Below, in pieces: positions 1-6,960 of a stretch of DNA of 8,192 nucleotides; within the stretch, counting starts at the first letter, position 1, and each line of letters starts with the position of its first letter. Source of the DNA: an uncultured Verrucomicrobiota bacterium (lineage in GTDB: Bacteria; Verrucomicrobiota; Verrucomicrobiia; Chthoniobacterales; SZAS-18); the NCBI GenBank assembly GCA_937873255.1, contig CALMVM010000327.1, forward strand, positions 1-8,192. The letters are read 5' to 3'. The notes under the pieces are model-generated. The model searched no databases and was not told where the DNA came from. It was given only the letters and a program-made list of their open reading frames with translations. The translations under genes and the position numbers were made by a program.

Positions 1-2
1 GC

Positions 3-380
3 GTGTACCTCGTGGCGTTGCGGAGTATCGTGTCGATCAGCCGCCATGAATACGTCGTCGACGGCGCGGCGCGCGTGACGGAGGTCACGGTGGCGACTTC
101 CAGCACGGTCGAGGCGCGTTTTTATTTCCTCGAACCGTTGAGCGCGAATACCCCTGCGTCGGCAACGCTCGAACAACTCCAGCAACGCGCGCAGGAGCTT
201 TCGGCGTCGCGCGGTCCGTCCGACTCCGTCTGGCAGAAGGTCGTCAAATCCTACCCGACCACCACGCACGCGCACACCGTCGAGTACCGACTCGCTTCCA
301 AGGGCGATCTCCAGACCCTCTACCAGAGTGTCGAGCAGTCGTGGACGACCGGACGGGGGGTGAATTTCAAGATCGAGTGA
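3..380 (+). CDS. C-terminal part of an unrecognised protein (5' end outside window)
   Basis: The reading frame is open to the left edge and ends at TGA 378-380, so the 125 residues seen are probably a C-terminal fragment. GTG at 3-5 could be read as a start, but no start context is visible. The fragment alternates beta-type stretches (SISRHEYVVDGAARVTEVTV, then VEARFYFLEP) with a helical stretch (LEQLQQRAQELSAS), and ends in a Trp- and Gly-containing tail (SWTTGRGVNFKIE). I see no signal peptide, membrane segment or catalytic motif and do not recognise the family. The gene converges on the AsmA-like gene with only 18 bases between the stop codons and no obvious terminator. That the frame is coding is fairly safe, since it is uninterrupted and in register to the edge; its function is unknown. 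Confidence 0.6.
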   Translation: MYLVALRSIVSISRHEYVVDGAARVTEVTVATSSTVEARFYFLEPLSANTPASATLEQLQQRAQELSASRGPSDSVWQKVVKSYPTTTHAHTVEYRLASKGDLQTLYQSVEQSWTTGRGVNFKIE

Positions 381-398
381 GCCGACCCGGCGGTGCTG

Positions 399-1832
399 TC
401 AATTGCGCTTGAGCAGGTCCAGCAACGAACCGGCCGTGTCGAGGATCACGTCGGTGCCCTGTTGCGCCTTGTGGATGATGGTTTGTTCGGCGGAGGTGGC
501 CAGGCGCGCGGTCAAATCTTCGTGCGGATGGTCGACGGGACCGGTGACGTGCATCGTCGTCCACGCGTAGCCGTCGTGCTGGGGCAGATCGAAAATCGCC
601 GCGCCGACGACGTTGACCAGCCGAACGCTGGAAACGGCTACTCCTACCCGGAAAAGGCCGTCGATCTGACGGTTACGCACGCTGAAATCCCCCTCCACCC
701 GGAGGAGCCCTTCGGATTCGACGACCAGGTTGCGGACCTGGAGAACCTCGGGCGACCAGGTGAAATCCGCGCCGCCTTTTTGCACGGTGGCGTGCCGGTA
801 GCGCGCCGACGACGAGAAAATCGCGAGCTGGTCGAGGACGGGCAGCGCCTCCAATTGGCCCTCGCGCAAATCGATCCGCCCGGTGGAGCGCCAGCTTTTC
901 GGATCGTCGGGGCTGCCGGCGAGGCGGACGTGGCCGTTTGCCTTGCCGTGGAGTCGTCCGCGCCAGTCGGGAGGCAGGAAGGAATCGACCGGCACGCCCT
1001 CGATGTCGAAATTGAGATCCAGTGTCCGGTCGCCGGTCAGCGACTGTTTGCCGGATGCCGTCAGCTTGCCGCCGGGCTTCGGGCGTCCGGTGGCCCGGGT
1101 GATGAAGATTGCCTCGGCCGTCGATTTGAGGCTGATATCGTCCAGCGCAACCATCGGCAGGTCGGCCTGCGTCAGCGTGCCTCCGTGCCCGTCGACCTCC
1201 CAGGTCTTCACGTCGCCGAGCATCCGGGCCGATAAACGCACGTTGTCGATGTGGCCGGCGGTCGCGGGCTGGTCGCTGCCCCACTTGAGCGAGAAATCGG
1301 CGACTCGTACCTCGCCAATCTCCATCCGGTTGGGCAGCAGCGGCGCGAAGAAAAACCGGTCGGAGCCCGGTGCGGCCACCTGGTCGGGACGGGGTTGCGG
1401 CGCACCGTCTTTCTGACCGTCGTTCGGGCCGAGTTCTGCCGCGATGCGCTCGGCCTCCAGTTTTTCGACGCGCCACGCGCGCCGCCACAACGCGTTGAGA
1501 TCGAATGTCGCGCGCACCTCTTCCGCGTCGAACGCGGTGAGCGGGCCGTTCGGGCTGCCACGCACGGTAAAACCGGCCGTGTATACCTCGGTGCCTTCCC
1601 ATTGGAGCGGTTCGAGACGGGCCTCGGCCTGGAGGGCGGCGGAGGTTTTCTGGTTGAGGAACCGCCGGAAATCCTCGCTGCGCAGGAACCGCCCGAGCCA
1701 CCAACGCCCGCCGACGACGAGCAACAGAAGACACACGAGCAACACCGGCACTCCGATGACCAGCCAGCGCAGCCAGCGCCGGGAACGCGCGGCGCGTTCG
1801 GACCGGGCGGCGCGGGGGCGTCTGGCGTTCAT
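399..1832 (-). CDS. AsmA-like membrane-anchored envelope protein
   Basis: This 477-residue protein starts with a very basic cytoplasmic tail (Arg-rich, residues 3-22), followed by one hydrophobic helix at about 23-42, so the body is predicted to lie in the periplasm. The body is mostly beta-type sequence. Around residues 294-330 it carries a run typical of AsmA/TamB-like proteins (GKANGHVRLAGSPDDPKSW, then GRIDLREGQLEALPVLDQLA). A Pro/Asp/Gln-rich spacer (about 136-156) separates an N-terminal beta segment from the rest. AsmA-like proteins are bridge-like factors linked to lipid transfer between inner and outer membranes; that role here is inferred from family likeness only. The start ATG (1830-1832) puts the basic tail directly before the helix. 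No clear Shine-Dalgarno is visible upstream. It is transcribed divergently from the ABC transporter gene. At 477 residues it is at the short end of the AsmA superfamily. Confidence 0.72.
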   Translation of the reverse strand: MNARRPRAARSERAARSRRWLRWLVIGVPVLLVCLLLLVVGGRWWLGRFLRSEDFRRFLNQKTSAALQAEARLEPLQWEGTEVYTAGFTVRGSPNGPLTAFDAEEVRATFDLNALWRRAWRVEKLEAERIAAELGPNDGQKDGAPQPRPDQVAAPGSDRFFFAPLLPNRMEIGEVRVADFSLKWGSDQPATAGHIDNVRLSARMLGDVKTWEVDGHGGTLTQADLPMVALDDISLKSTAEAIFITRATGRPKPGGKLTASGKQSLTGDRTLDLNFDIEGVPVDSFLPPDWRGRLHGKANGHVRLAGSPDDPKSWRSTGRIDLREGQLEALPVLDQLAIFSSSARYRHATVQKGGADFTWSPEVLQVRNLVVESEGLLRVEGDFSVRNRQIDGLFRVGVAVSSVRLVNVVGAAIFDLPQHDGYAWTTMHVTGPVDHPHEDLTARLATSAEQTIIHKAQQGTDVILDTAGSLLDLLKRN

Positions 1833-1886
1833 GGAGGACTAGGTTAGCACGAAAATGCTCCCGGCGCGGCCGGCGGCGCTTTTTCG

Positions 1887-1918
1887 TTGACACGCCGGGG
1901 TCGGTGCGTCGGTGTAGA
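1887..1918 (+). promoter_or_regulatory. Candidate promoter for the ABC transporter cluster
   Basis: A perfect TTGACA hexamer lies at 1887-1892 in the 92-base divergent region. The -10 side is poor: GGTGTA (1911-1916, spacer 18) or TGTAGA (1913-1918, spacer 20) are the nearest candidates. Either would start RNA at about 1923-1925, almost on the ATG of the transporter gene, implying a leaderless or nearly leaderless message. The -35 match is seen directly; the rest is inference. Confidence 0.28.
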
Positions 1919-1924
1919 GGCAGG

Positions 1925-3643
1925 ATGCTGTCTCTGGAAGCCATCTCTCTCCAAGCCAGCGAAGACGAGGAGTCGCCATACCTGCTGCACGACGTTTCCG
2001 TGCGGATGTGCCGGGGCGAACTCGTCGCGGTCGTCGGTCCCTCCGGCTGCGGCAAGTCCACGCTGCTAAAGACCATCACCGGGTTGCTGGAACCGACGGC
2101 GGGGATCGTGCGCTGGGACGGTCGGGACCTGGCCACGGAGGGCGACCTGCTCCCCTCGGAACTCGGCTACGTGCCGCAGTTCAGTCTCGCGTACGACAGC
2201 CTGACGGTGCGCGAAAGCGTGGACGACGCCTTTCGTCTGCGCATCGCCGGGATCGACGACGATGAGCGCGAGGACCGGATTGATGCGTTGCTTGAGACCA
2301 CCGGTCTCACGGAGTTGGCCGACCGGCCGGTGCGGGTGTTGAGCGGCGGGCAGCGCCGAAGATTGGCACTGACCATCGAGACGGTGTCGTCCCCGTCGCT
2401 GTTGCTTTGCGACGAGGTCACGAGCGGGCTGGACCCGGGCTCGGCGCAGGAAATTGTCTCACTGCTCCACGAACTCTCGCGCGCCGACGGCGGCCGACGG
2501 CGGGTCGTCGTCAACGTCACCCACAGCCTGATCGGGCTGGAACTATACGACCGCGTGATCGTGCTCAGCGCGGGCCGGATCGCCTACCAGGGCTCGCCGC
2601 AGCATCTCGCGCATTATTTCCGCGCCGACCACGCCGACGCGGTCTACACCCGGCTCGCCACCCGTAGCGGCGAGGAATGGGACACTTCCTGGCGCAAGCA
2701 CGGGTCGTTTTTCGAGGACTCCCTCTCGTCGGGTTCGGAAGCGACGGAGAATGACCATCCTTCGGAAACGGAAGGGGATGAACCGCTGACGCCGGGCTTG
2801 GCGGCGCAGTTCGCCGTGCTCTTTGCGCGCCGGATTCGCCTGTTTGTGCGCGAGCGCAGTCAGGTGGGATTGCAAGCGGCGTTGATCCTCGGTTTTCCTT
2901 GTCTGGTGGTGATCTTCGCGCTCAAGGGACTGCCGGGCATCCGCAATCTGTCCCTGGATAACGACCTGTCCGTCATCGACCAACTCCGCGAGAGCGCCGG
3001 CTACCTCGTGCAGGCATTTGACGTGGGCGGTCTTGTGTCGGGTTTGCTGTTATTCCAGATCATCCTGCTCGCGTTGATGGGCTCGAACAACGGCGCGCTC
3101 GAAATCGCCGGCGAACGCGCCCTCTTCGAGCGCGAGAAACTCGCGGGCCTCTCGCCCGTCAGTTACCTCGCCTCGAAGGCCGTTTTCCTCGGACTCCTGA
3201 TTACCGCGCAGGCCGTGTGGATGGTCCTTTTCGTCCACGGCATTTGCCGGTTTCCGGGAGACATCGTCGGCCAGGTCATGCTGCTCTGGCTCGCCGACGC
3301 GGCGTTGACGGCGGTGTGTCTCGCGTTCTCCAGTTTTGCGCGGACTCCGGCGCAGGCGTCGCTGATTTCCATTTACTTCGTCGGTTTCCAGCTTCCGCTT
3401 TCGGGCGCGGTGCTCGCGCTGCCTGATTCGGTGGCACGGCTGACGCGGCCCTTCATCGCCGCGTACTGGAGTTGGGCTGGCGGAATCCTCACGATGCGCG
3501 ACACGCGGTTCTACGATTTGATCCTGAAGATCACCAAGACCGAACTGGCCGCCCTGCCGGTTTGTTTCTGGGTGTTGCTGGCCCACGTGGTCATCGGCAC
3601 GTGCGTCGCATATCTGGGTTGCCGTCGGAGCGTTTGGGACTGA
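1925..3643 (+). CDS. ABCG-type ABC half-transporter (ATPase fused to ABC-2 permease)
   Basis: The 572-residue chain has an N-terminal ATPase and a C-terminal membrane domain, the ABCG (NBD-TMD) order. ATPase motifs are complete: Walker A GPSGCGKST (38-46), Q-loop PQ (84-85), signature LSGGQ (139-143), Walker B LLLCDE (159-164) with catalytic Glu, D-loop SGLD, and switch His in NVTHS (about 200). An acidic, low-complexity linker (about 262-288) precedes about six hydrophobic segments (near 314-335, 367-386, 414-438, 449-470, 476-498, 544-566). The stretch GERALFEREKLAGLSPVSY (396-414) resembles the conserved first cytoplasmic loop of ABCG and ABC-2 permeases. Such half-transporters work as dimers and usually export lipids or hydrophobic compounds; the substrate here cannot be read from sequence. 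ATG 1925 is preferred to the in-frame upstream GTG at 1904 because GAGG (1917-1920) lies four bases before it and the protein then begins in normal ATPase register. It leads a likely three-gene operon. Confidence 0.9.
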   Translation: MLSLEAISLQASEDEESPYLLHDVSVRMCRGELVAVVGPSGCGKSTLLKTITGLLEPTAGIVRWDGRDLATEGDLLPSELGYVPQFSLAYDSLTVRESVDDAFRLRIAGIDDDEREDRIDALLETTGLTELADRPVRVLSGGQRRRLALTIETVSSPSLLLCDEVTSGLDPGSAQEIVSLLHELSRADGGRRRVVVNVTHSLIGLELYDRVIVLSAGRIAYQGSPQHLAHYFRADHADAVYTRLATRSGEEWDTSWRKHGSFFEDSLSSGSEATENDHPSETEGDEPLTPGLAAQFAVLFARRIRLFVRERSQVGLQAALILGFPCLVVIFALKGLPGIRNLSLDNDLSVIDQLRESAGYLVQAFDVGGLVSGLLLFQIILLALMGSNNGALEIAGERALFEREKLAGLSPVSYLASKAVFLGLLITAQAVWMVLFVHGICRFPGDIVGQVMLLWLADAALTAVCLAFSSFARTPAQASLISIYFVGFQLPLSGAVLALPDSVARLTRPFIAAYWSWAGGILTMRDTRFYDLILKITKTELAALPVCFWVLLAHVVIGTCVAYLGCRRSVWD

Positions 3644-3678
3644 CAATCCCCCAGCCGTTCGTTACTTTCCCCCCTTTA

Positions 3679-4083
3679 ATGGCGCGACGAGCCAGTTCCA
3701 AAATTCGCCCCCTCTGGATCGCGTGCATCGTCGGCGCACTGGTCCTGGCGGTGATCGGCGGGATCGTGGTTCAAAACCAGGGCGGCGATGCGTTTCGCAC
3801 CGTGCCCGAACTCGACATCGGCGAATATCTGTCCAACGCCAACAGCCTGCGTGGCAACAACTACAAGGTGAAGGGCGTGATCTCCCAATCGCTCCTGTAT
3901 TCACGCGAGACAGGGCGTCTGTATTCCGTGGAGGTGAACGGTTCCGGCGGTGACAATGTCCTACCCGTGTTGGTCCCGCCCGAGTTGAGCTATCTGAATC
4001 TCCAAAAAGGCCAGCATTACACTTTCCTGCTGGAGGTCGGCGATGCCGGCATCCTCCTGGCGCGGAAGATGCAAAAGGGTTGA
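3679..4083 (+). CDS. Small membrane-anchored protein with a possible OB-like fold
   Basis: The protein has 134 residues: a short basic N-terminus (MARRASSKIR), one membrane helix at about 12-31, then an extracytoplasmic domain of about 95 residues. That domain looks all-beta: LRGNNYKVKGVISQSLLYS, then RLYSVEVNG, VLPVLVPPEL and HYTFLLEVG, ending ILLARKMQKG. A strand pattern of this size with a YKVKGVI first strand resembles OB-fold envelope proteins such as the CcmE or NigD-like types, but there is no heme-binding His and I cannot assign a family. The frame is open further upstream, into the transporter gene, but ATG 3679 starts just before the membrane helix and lies 35 bases after the transporter stop. 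It is probably co-transcribed with both neighbours. No Shine-Dalgarno precedes it; the leader is pyrimidine-rich (TTACTTTCCCCCCTTTA). That it is a real gene is likely; its function is unknown. Confidence 0.75.
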   Translation: MARRASSKIRPLWIACIVGALVLAVIGGIVVQNQGGDAFRTVPELDIGEYLSNANSLRGNNYKVKGVISQSLLYSRETGRLYSVEVNGSGGDNVLPVLVPPELSYLNLQKGQHYTFLLEVGDAGILLARKMQKG

Positions 4084-4098
4084 GCCCGCTTATCCCCC

Positions 4099-5991
4099 AT
4101 GAAACGTTCCCCCCTCCTGCCGGGCGTTTTGGCAATCGTCGCCGTCGCGCTGACGGTCCGCGCCCAGGTTCCCGACGCTCCGGTGCAAAATTCCGCGCCG
4201 CCGCCAGCCGCTGCGCCCGCGCCGGCCCCGGCCGCCGCCCCGGCATCGTCGGGCAGCAATCCCGCCGCGCCGCCGAACAACAATTTTTTGGGGAAGGATG
4301 TGCCGTTCCTCGACCCGGCGGGAGAGGTTTTCAGTTGGGACGGCAAGCACTGGAACGTCAACAACAACCGGATTTTCAGCGCGCGCTTTGAGAAATATCT
4401 CAACGCCGAAGCCGAGAACACCGACGCCAACGTGCGCTACCGCGCCCTGGTCAGGTCCATCATCGACAAACTCTCGCCTTACCACATTTCACCGGGGTCG
4501 CTCGACGAAGCGTTCCGCATGCTGCCGCAGGCGTCCGGTTTCGAGGCGGATGCCAACCTAAGCGACGCGCTCGCGGCAAGCGTTTACAGCGTCTGGCAGG
4601 CCCGGCGTGAAGACGTGCGCCTCGTGCAAGCGAACAACGCGCTCGAACAGGAGCGGCGGGCCGCCCAGCACAACGCTGAAATGAGTGCGGGCGAGACCAA
4701 CCTCACTCCCATCGGCCCCAGGGCGTCGGGTGCCGAACAGGCCCAATGGGCCAAGCAGCAGGAAATGAGGCGAACCATCCAGATGGAGCCGTACATCTCG
4801 CGCCTTGCCGAAATCAGGGCGATGACCAACGCCAACAGGGCCAAACGTGAACTGAGCGAACTGCAAACCAAGATCGAGTTCCAGGCGTTGATCGTGCAGT
4901 TTTTCTTCCAGCGTCGTTTCCAACACGTGCTGATGGCGACACAGTTTTACCGCGCGATCTTCGGCGAGGGCGACACGACGCTGAAAGTCGGGAAGGAAAC
5001 GGAAAAGTTCTTTTCGTCCACCACCGGGATGCCTCCGACGGTGAGCGTACTCGACTCGCTGGCGCGCGAGGCGATGCGCGATGCGCGAGAGGGGGTCGAG
5101 GCGTACAAGTTCCTGCTCGGCAAGAACGAATTGGAAAGCGCCACCAAGCGGCTTTCGGAGGCGTTCGTGGTCGGGGAATTCATGCCCGAGTTGCGCACCC
5201 TCCCGCGCGCTGACAAGCGGCAGGCGCTCGCGTTTACCCAAAAGAGCAACCAGCTTTTGTCCGCCCTCGAAGTAAAGGACTACACGCTGGCGATGAAGCT
5301 CGTGCTCGACCTCGAAACCACCGCGAAGGATTTCGACAACTCCAAGCCCATGGCCGCCATCGAAACCGCCAAGACGGTTTCCGCGATGCATCTCGCCAAG
5401 GCCAAGAACGCCGCCGTCAACGGCGACCGCGCGATCTTGGAAGCCGAACTCAAAACCGCCACCGAACTCTGGCCGCGCAACCCCGCCCTGAGCGAACTGA
5501 GCACCAGCATCTTCTCGCAGGCGGACGTGCAGCAAAAGGCGCTCATCGATTTCGACCAACTGCTTAGCCAACGCAATTACCGTCAGATTTACGACGATTA
5601 CGTGCGGTTCATCGCCGCGACGGCCAATTCTCCGGAGCGGCAGGAGCAACTGAAAAAAGTGCTCGCCGACATGAAGACCATCGAAACCGCCCTGGAGCGC
5701 AGCAGCGAAATCGCCAAGCGCGGCGACAACTACGGCGCTTGGGAAACCGTCGAGCAAACGTCCAAGAATTTCCCCGACGACACCAAGCTCAATCAGGCGC
5801 GGGCGAACCTGACGACCGAGGCGGCGGAGTTCGTCCACACGATCCGCACCGCCGAACAGTTGGAAGGCAAGCAGCAGTACGGCTCTAGCCTCGCGTGGTA
5901 TCTCAAGGCGCAAAAGATGTACCCGCCGAGCGAGTACGCGCACACCGGGATCGAGCGTCTGGCCAAGCTGGCGCTCGGCGACCACCCGTGA
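4099..5991 (+). CDS. Secreted helical repeat (TPR-like) protein, function unknown
   Basis: The 630-residue protein has a standard signal peptide (basic MKR, hydrophobic core to about 18, likely cleavage after VRA at 20-22). Next comes an Ala/Pro-rich spacer (about 34-59) and a short conserved-looking globular patch with FLDPAGEVFSWDGKHWNVN (70-88). From about residue 95 to the end it is almost entirely helical, rich in Ala, Glu, Lys and Gln, with possible coiled-coil stretches near 165-195 and 225-265. The last 90 residues hold two helix pairs that look TPR-like (around YGAWETVEQTSKNFPDD and YGSSLAWYLKAQKMYPPSEY). I see no enzyme motif. The Ala/Pro spacer suggests a domain held away from a membrane or partner, but no lipobox is present. 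It starts 15 bases after the preceding stop, so translation is probably coupled or operonic. The pattern suggests an envelope scaffold or a partner for the transporter; that is inference. Confidence 0.8.
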   Translation: MKRSPLLPGVLAIVAVALTVRAQVPDAPVQNSAPPPAAAPAPAPAAAPASSGSNPAAPPNNNFLGKDVPFLDPAGEVFSWDGKHWNVNNNRIFSARFEKYLNAEAENTDANVRYRALVRSIIDKLSPYHISPGSLDEAFRMLPQASGFEADANLSDALAASVYSVWQARREDVRLVQANNALEQERRAAQHNAEMSAGETNLTPIGPRASGAEQAQWAKQQEMRRTIQMEPYISRLAEIRAMTNANRAKRELSELQTKIEFQALIVQFFFQRRFQHVLMATQFYRAIFGEGDTTLKVGKETEKFFSSTTGMPPTVSVLDSLAREAMRDAREGVEAYKFLLGKNELESATKRLSEAFVVGEFMPELRTLPRADKRQALAFTQKSNQLLSALEVKDYTLAMKLVLDLETTAKDFDNSKPMAAIETAKTVSAMHLAKAKNAAVNGDRAILEAELKTATELWPRNPALSELSTSIFSQADVQQKALIDFDQLLSQRNYRQIYDDYVRFIAATANSPERQEQLKKVLADMKTIETALERSSEIAKRGDNYGAWETVEQTSKNFPDDTKLNQARANLTTEAAEFVHTIRTAEQLEGKQQYGSSLAWYLKAQKMYPPSEYAHTGIERLAKLALGDHP

Positions 5992-6099
5992 GATGGACAA
6001 AGACCGTCAAATCCGCTTGCCGTCCGCAGCGATTGGCGCATAGTGAGATCGGTCGGCGGATACGCGTTTTCACGACGCGCGGTTTTCGTCGAACGACAA

Positions 6100-6173
6100 C
6101 GGGCTGTGGCTCAGCTTGGTAGAGCGCTTGAATGGGGTTCAAGAGGTCGCTGGTTCGAATCCAGTCAGCCCGA
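6100..6173 (+). tRNA. tRNA-Pro, anticodon GGG
   Basis: The 74-base sequence folds as a full cloverleaf. The acceptor stem CGGGCTG (6100-6106) pairs perfectly with CAGCCCG (6166-6172), with discriminator A at 6173. The D arm is GCTC/GAGC. The anticodon stem CTTGA/TCAAG encloses loop ATGGGGT with anticodon GGG at 6134-6136. The T arm is GCTGG/CCAGT (one G-T pair at its base) around TTCGAAT. The first base C1 pairing with G72 is the form seen in tRNA-Pro. CCA is not encoded, so the end must be added by CCA-adding enzyme. The base after the anticodon is G (position 37), making it a TrmD substrate. No clear promoter is visible in the 108 bases upstream, and the downstream GGGG/CCCC hairpin (6191-6203) is too weak to call as a terminator. 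Confidence 0.96.
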
Positions 6174-6238
6174 GTCGGTTCGTTTCAAAGGGGGATGCGC
6201 CCCGCCGGCAGCCGCACCGCCTCGCGTTCTCCTTCCGC

Positions 6239-6931
6239 TCACCGCGACACTTCCGGCAGCAAATCGGGCCGCCGCTGGCGCGTGCGGTCGCGTCCCTGTT
6301 CCTGACGCCAGCGGAGGATTTCAGCGTGGTTGCCGGAAAGCAGGATCGGAGGCACCTCGTGGCTGCGGTATATTGCCGGCCGGGTGTATTGCGGTCCTTC
6401 CAGCAGTCCGTCGTGCGTGGCGCTGAAGGTGTCCTGCGCGGCGGATTGAGGGTGGCCCAGCACACCGGGAACCAGCCGGACGACGGCATCCACCACGACG
6501 GCGGCGGCAATTGCGCCGTTCGTGAGCACGTAATCGCCGATGGAGATTTCGTCGTCGGCGAGGAAATCGCCCACCCGCGCGTCGATGCCCTCGTAGTGGC
6601 CGCAAATGAAGATCAGGTGCCCGCACGCCGCCATCTCTTCTGCGACTGCCTGCCGGAACACCCGTCCTTGCGGACTCAAGAGCACCACGCGCGTTCCTTC
6701 CCGGCGCAATGAATCCACGGCCTCGAAAATGGGTTCGGGCTTCATCACCATCCCCTGCCCTCCGCCGTAGGGCACATCGTCGGTCGTGCGATGCTTGTCC
6801 CGCGCCCAATCGCGCAAGTTGTGTACCCGCACCGCCGCCAGCCCTGCTTCCTGCGCGCGTTTCATCATGCTGGCCGTGAACGACCCTTCGCACAACGCGG
6901 GGAAAAGCGTCAGAACATCGATTTCAAGCAT
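6239..6931 (-). CDS. trmD: tRNA (guanine-N1)-methyltransferase TrmD
   Basis: TrmD transfers methyl from S-adenosylmethionine to N1 of G37 in tRNAs with G at position 36 (Pro, some Leu and Arg), preventing +1 frameshifting. The 230-residue protein shows the full family pattern: MLEIDVLTLFP start, DVPYGGGQGMVMKPEP (52-67), and the trefoil-knot SAM site in LLSPQGR (84-90), ICGHYEGID (109-117) and SIGDYVLTNGAIAA (130-143). Arg152 in RLVPGVLG and Asp167 in QDTF keep the 15-residue spacing of the catalytic Arg154/Asp169 pair known from Haemophilus TrmD. DGLLEGPQYTRP and VPPILLSGNHAEI follow. Between Asp167 and DGLL there are about three more residues than in enteric TrmD. The C-terminus is shorter than in E. 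coli (255 residues). ATG 6929-6931 is chosen because it begins exactly at the conserved MLEID; the open frame upstream overlaps khpA. It lies 29 bases after khpA and is the last gene of the cluster. Confidence 0.97.
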   Translation of the reverse strand: MLEIDVLTLFPALCEGSFTASMMKRAQEAGLAAVRVHNLRDWARDKHRTTDDVPYGGGQGMVMKPEPIFEAVDSLRREGTRVVLLSPQGRVFRQAVAEEMAACGHLIFICGHYEGIDARVGDFLADDEISIGDYVLTNGAIAAAVVVDAVVRLVPGVLGHPQSAAQDTFSATHDGLLEGPQYTRPAIYRSHEVPPILLSGNHAEILRWRQEQGRDRTRQRRPDLLPEVSR

Positions 6932-6960
6932 GTCCGGCGTCCGGCCGCCCGGGCCGCCTC

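Noticed and set aside
393..1235. Long plus-strand frame of 280 codons opposite the AsmA-like gene
   Set aside because: It is the antisense shadow of a G+C-rich gene; the minus-strand frame has a membrane helix and AsmA-like pattern, while this one is Arg/Gly/Ala-rich without domain features.
1864..1884. GCGC/GCGC hairpin followed by TTTTT in the divergent region, terminator-like on the plus strand
   Set aside because: No plus-strand gene ends upstream of it, the stem is only four pairs, and such pairing is common in G+C-rich DNA.
673..2136. Minus-strand frame of 487 codons crossing the divergent region
   Set aside because: It overlaps both the AsmA-like gene in another frame and the Walker A region of the transporter on the opposite strand; the product is Arg-rich and without recognisable domains.
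4190..4275. GCC/CCG-rich repeat as a possible DNA repeat element
   Set aside because: It encodes the Ala/Pro spacer of the secreted protein in frame and is explained by that.
4558..6000. Minus-strand frame of 480 codons opposite the secreted helical protein
   Set aside because: The plus-strand frame has a signal peptide and regular helical repeats; the antisense one is low-complexity Arg/Leu/Gly-rich.
6033..6063. TTGGCG and GATACG as a promoter for the tRNA gene
   Set aside because: Both hexamers match the consensus poorly and the spacing is uncertain.
6063..6091. CGCGT/ACGCG hairpin (6063-6079) followed by CGGTTTT, overlapping with an alternative CGACG/CGTCG hairpin, as a terminator of the secreted-protein gene
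   Set aside because: Both stems are five pairs and mutually exclusive, and the T-run is short; not enough to call.
6190..6203. GGGG/CCCC hairpin after the tRNA
   Set aside because: A four-pair stem without T-run is expected by chance in this base composition.
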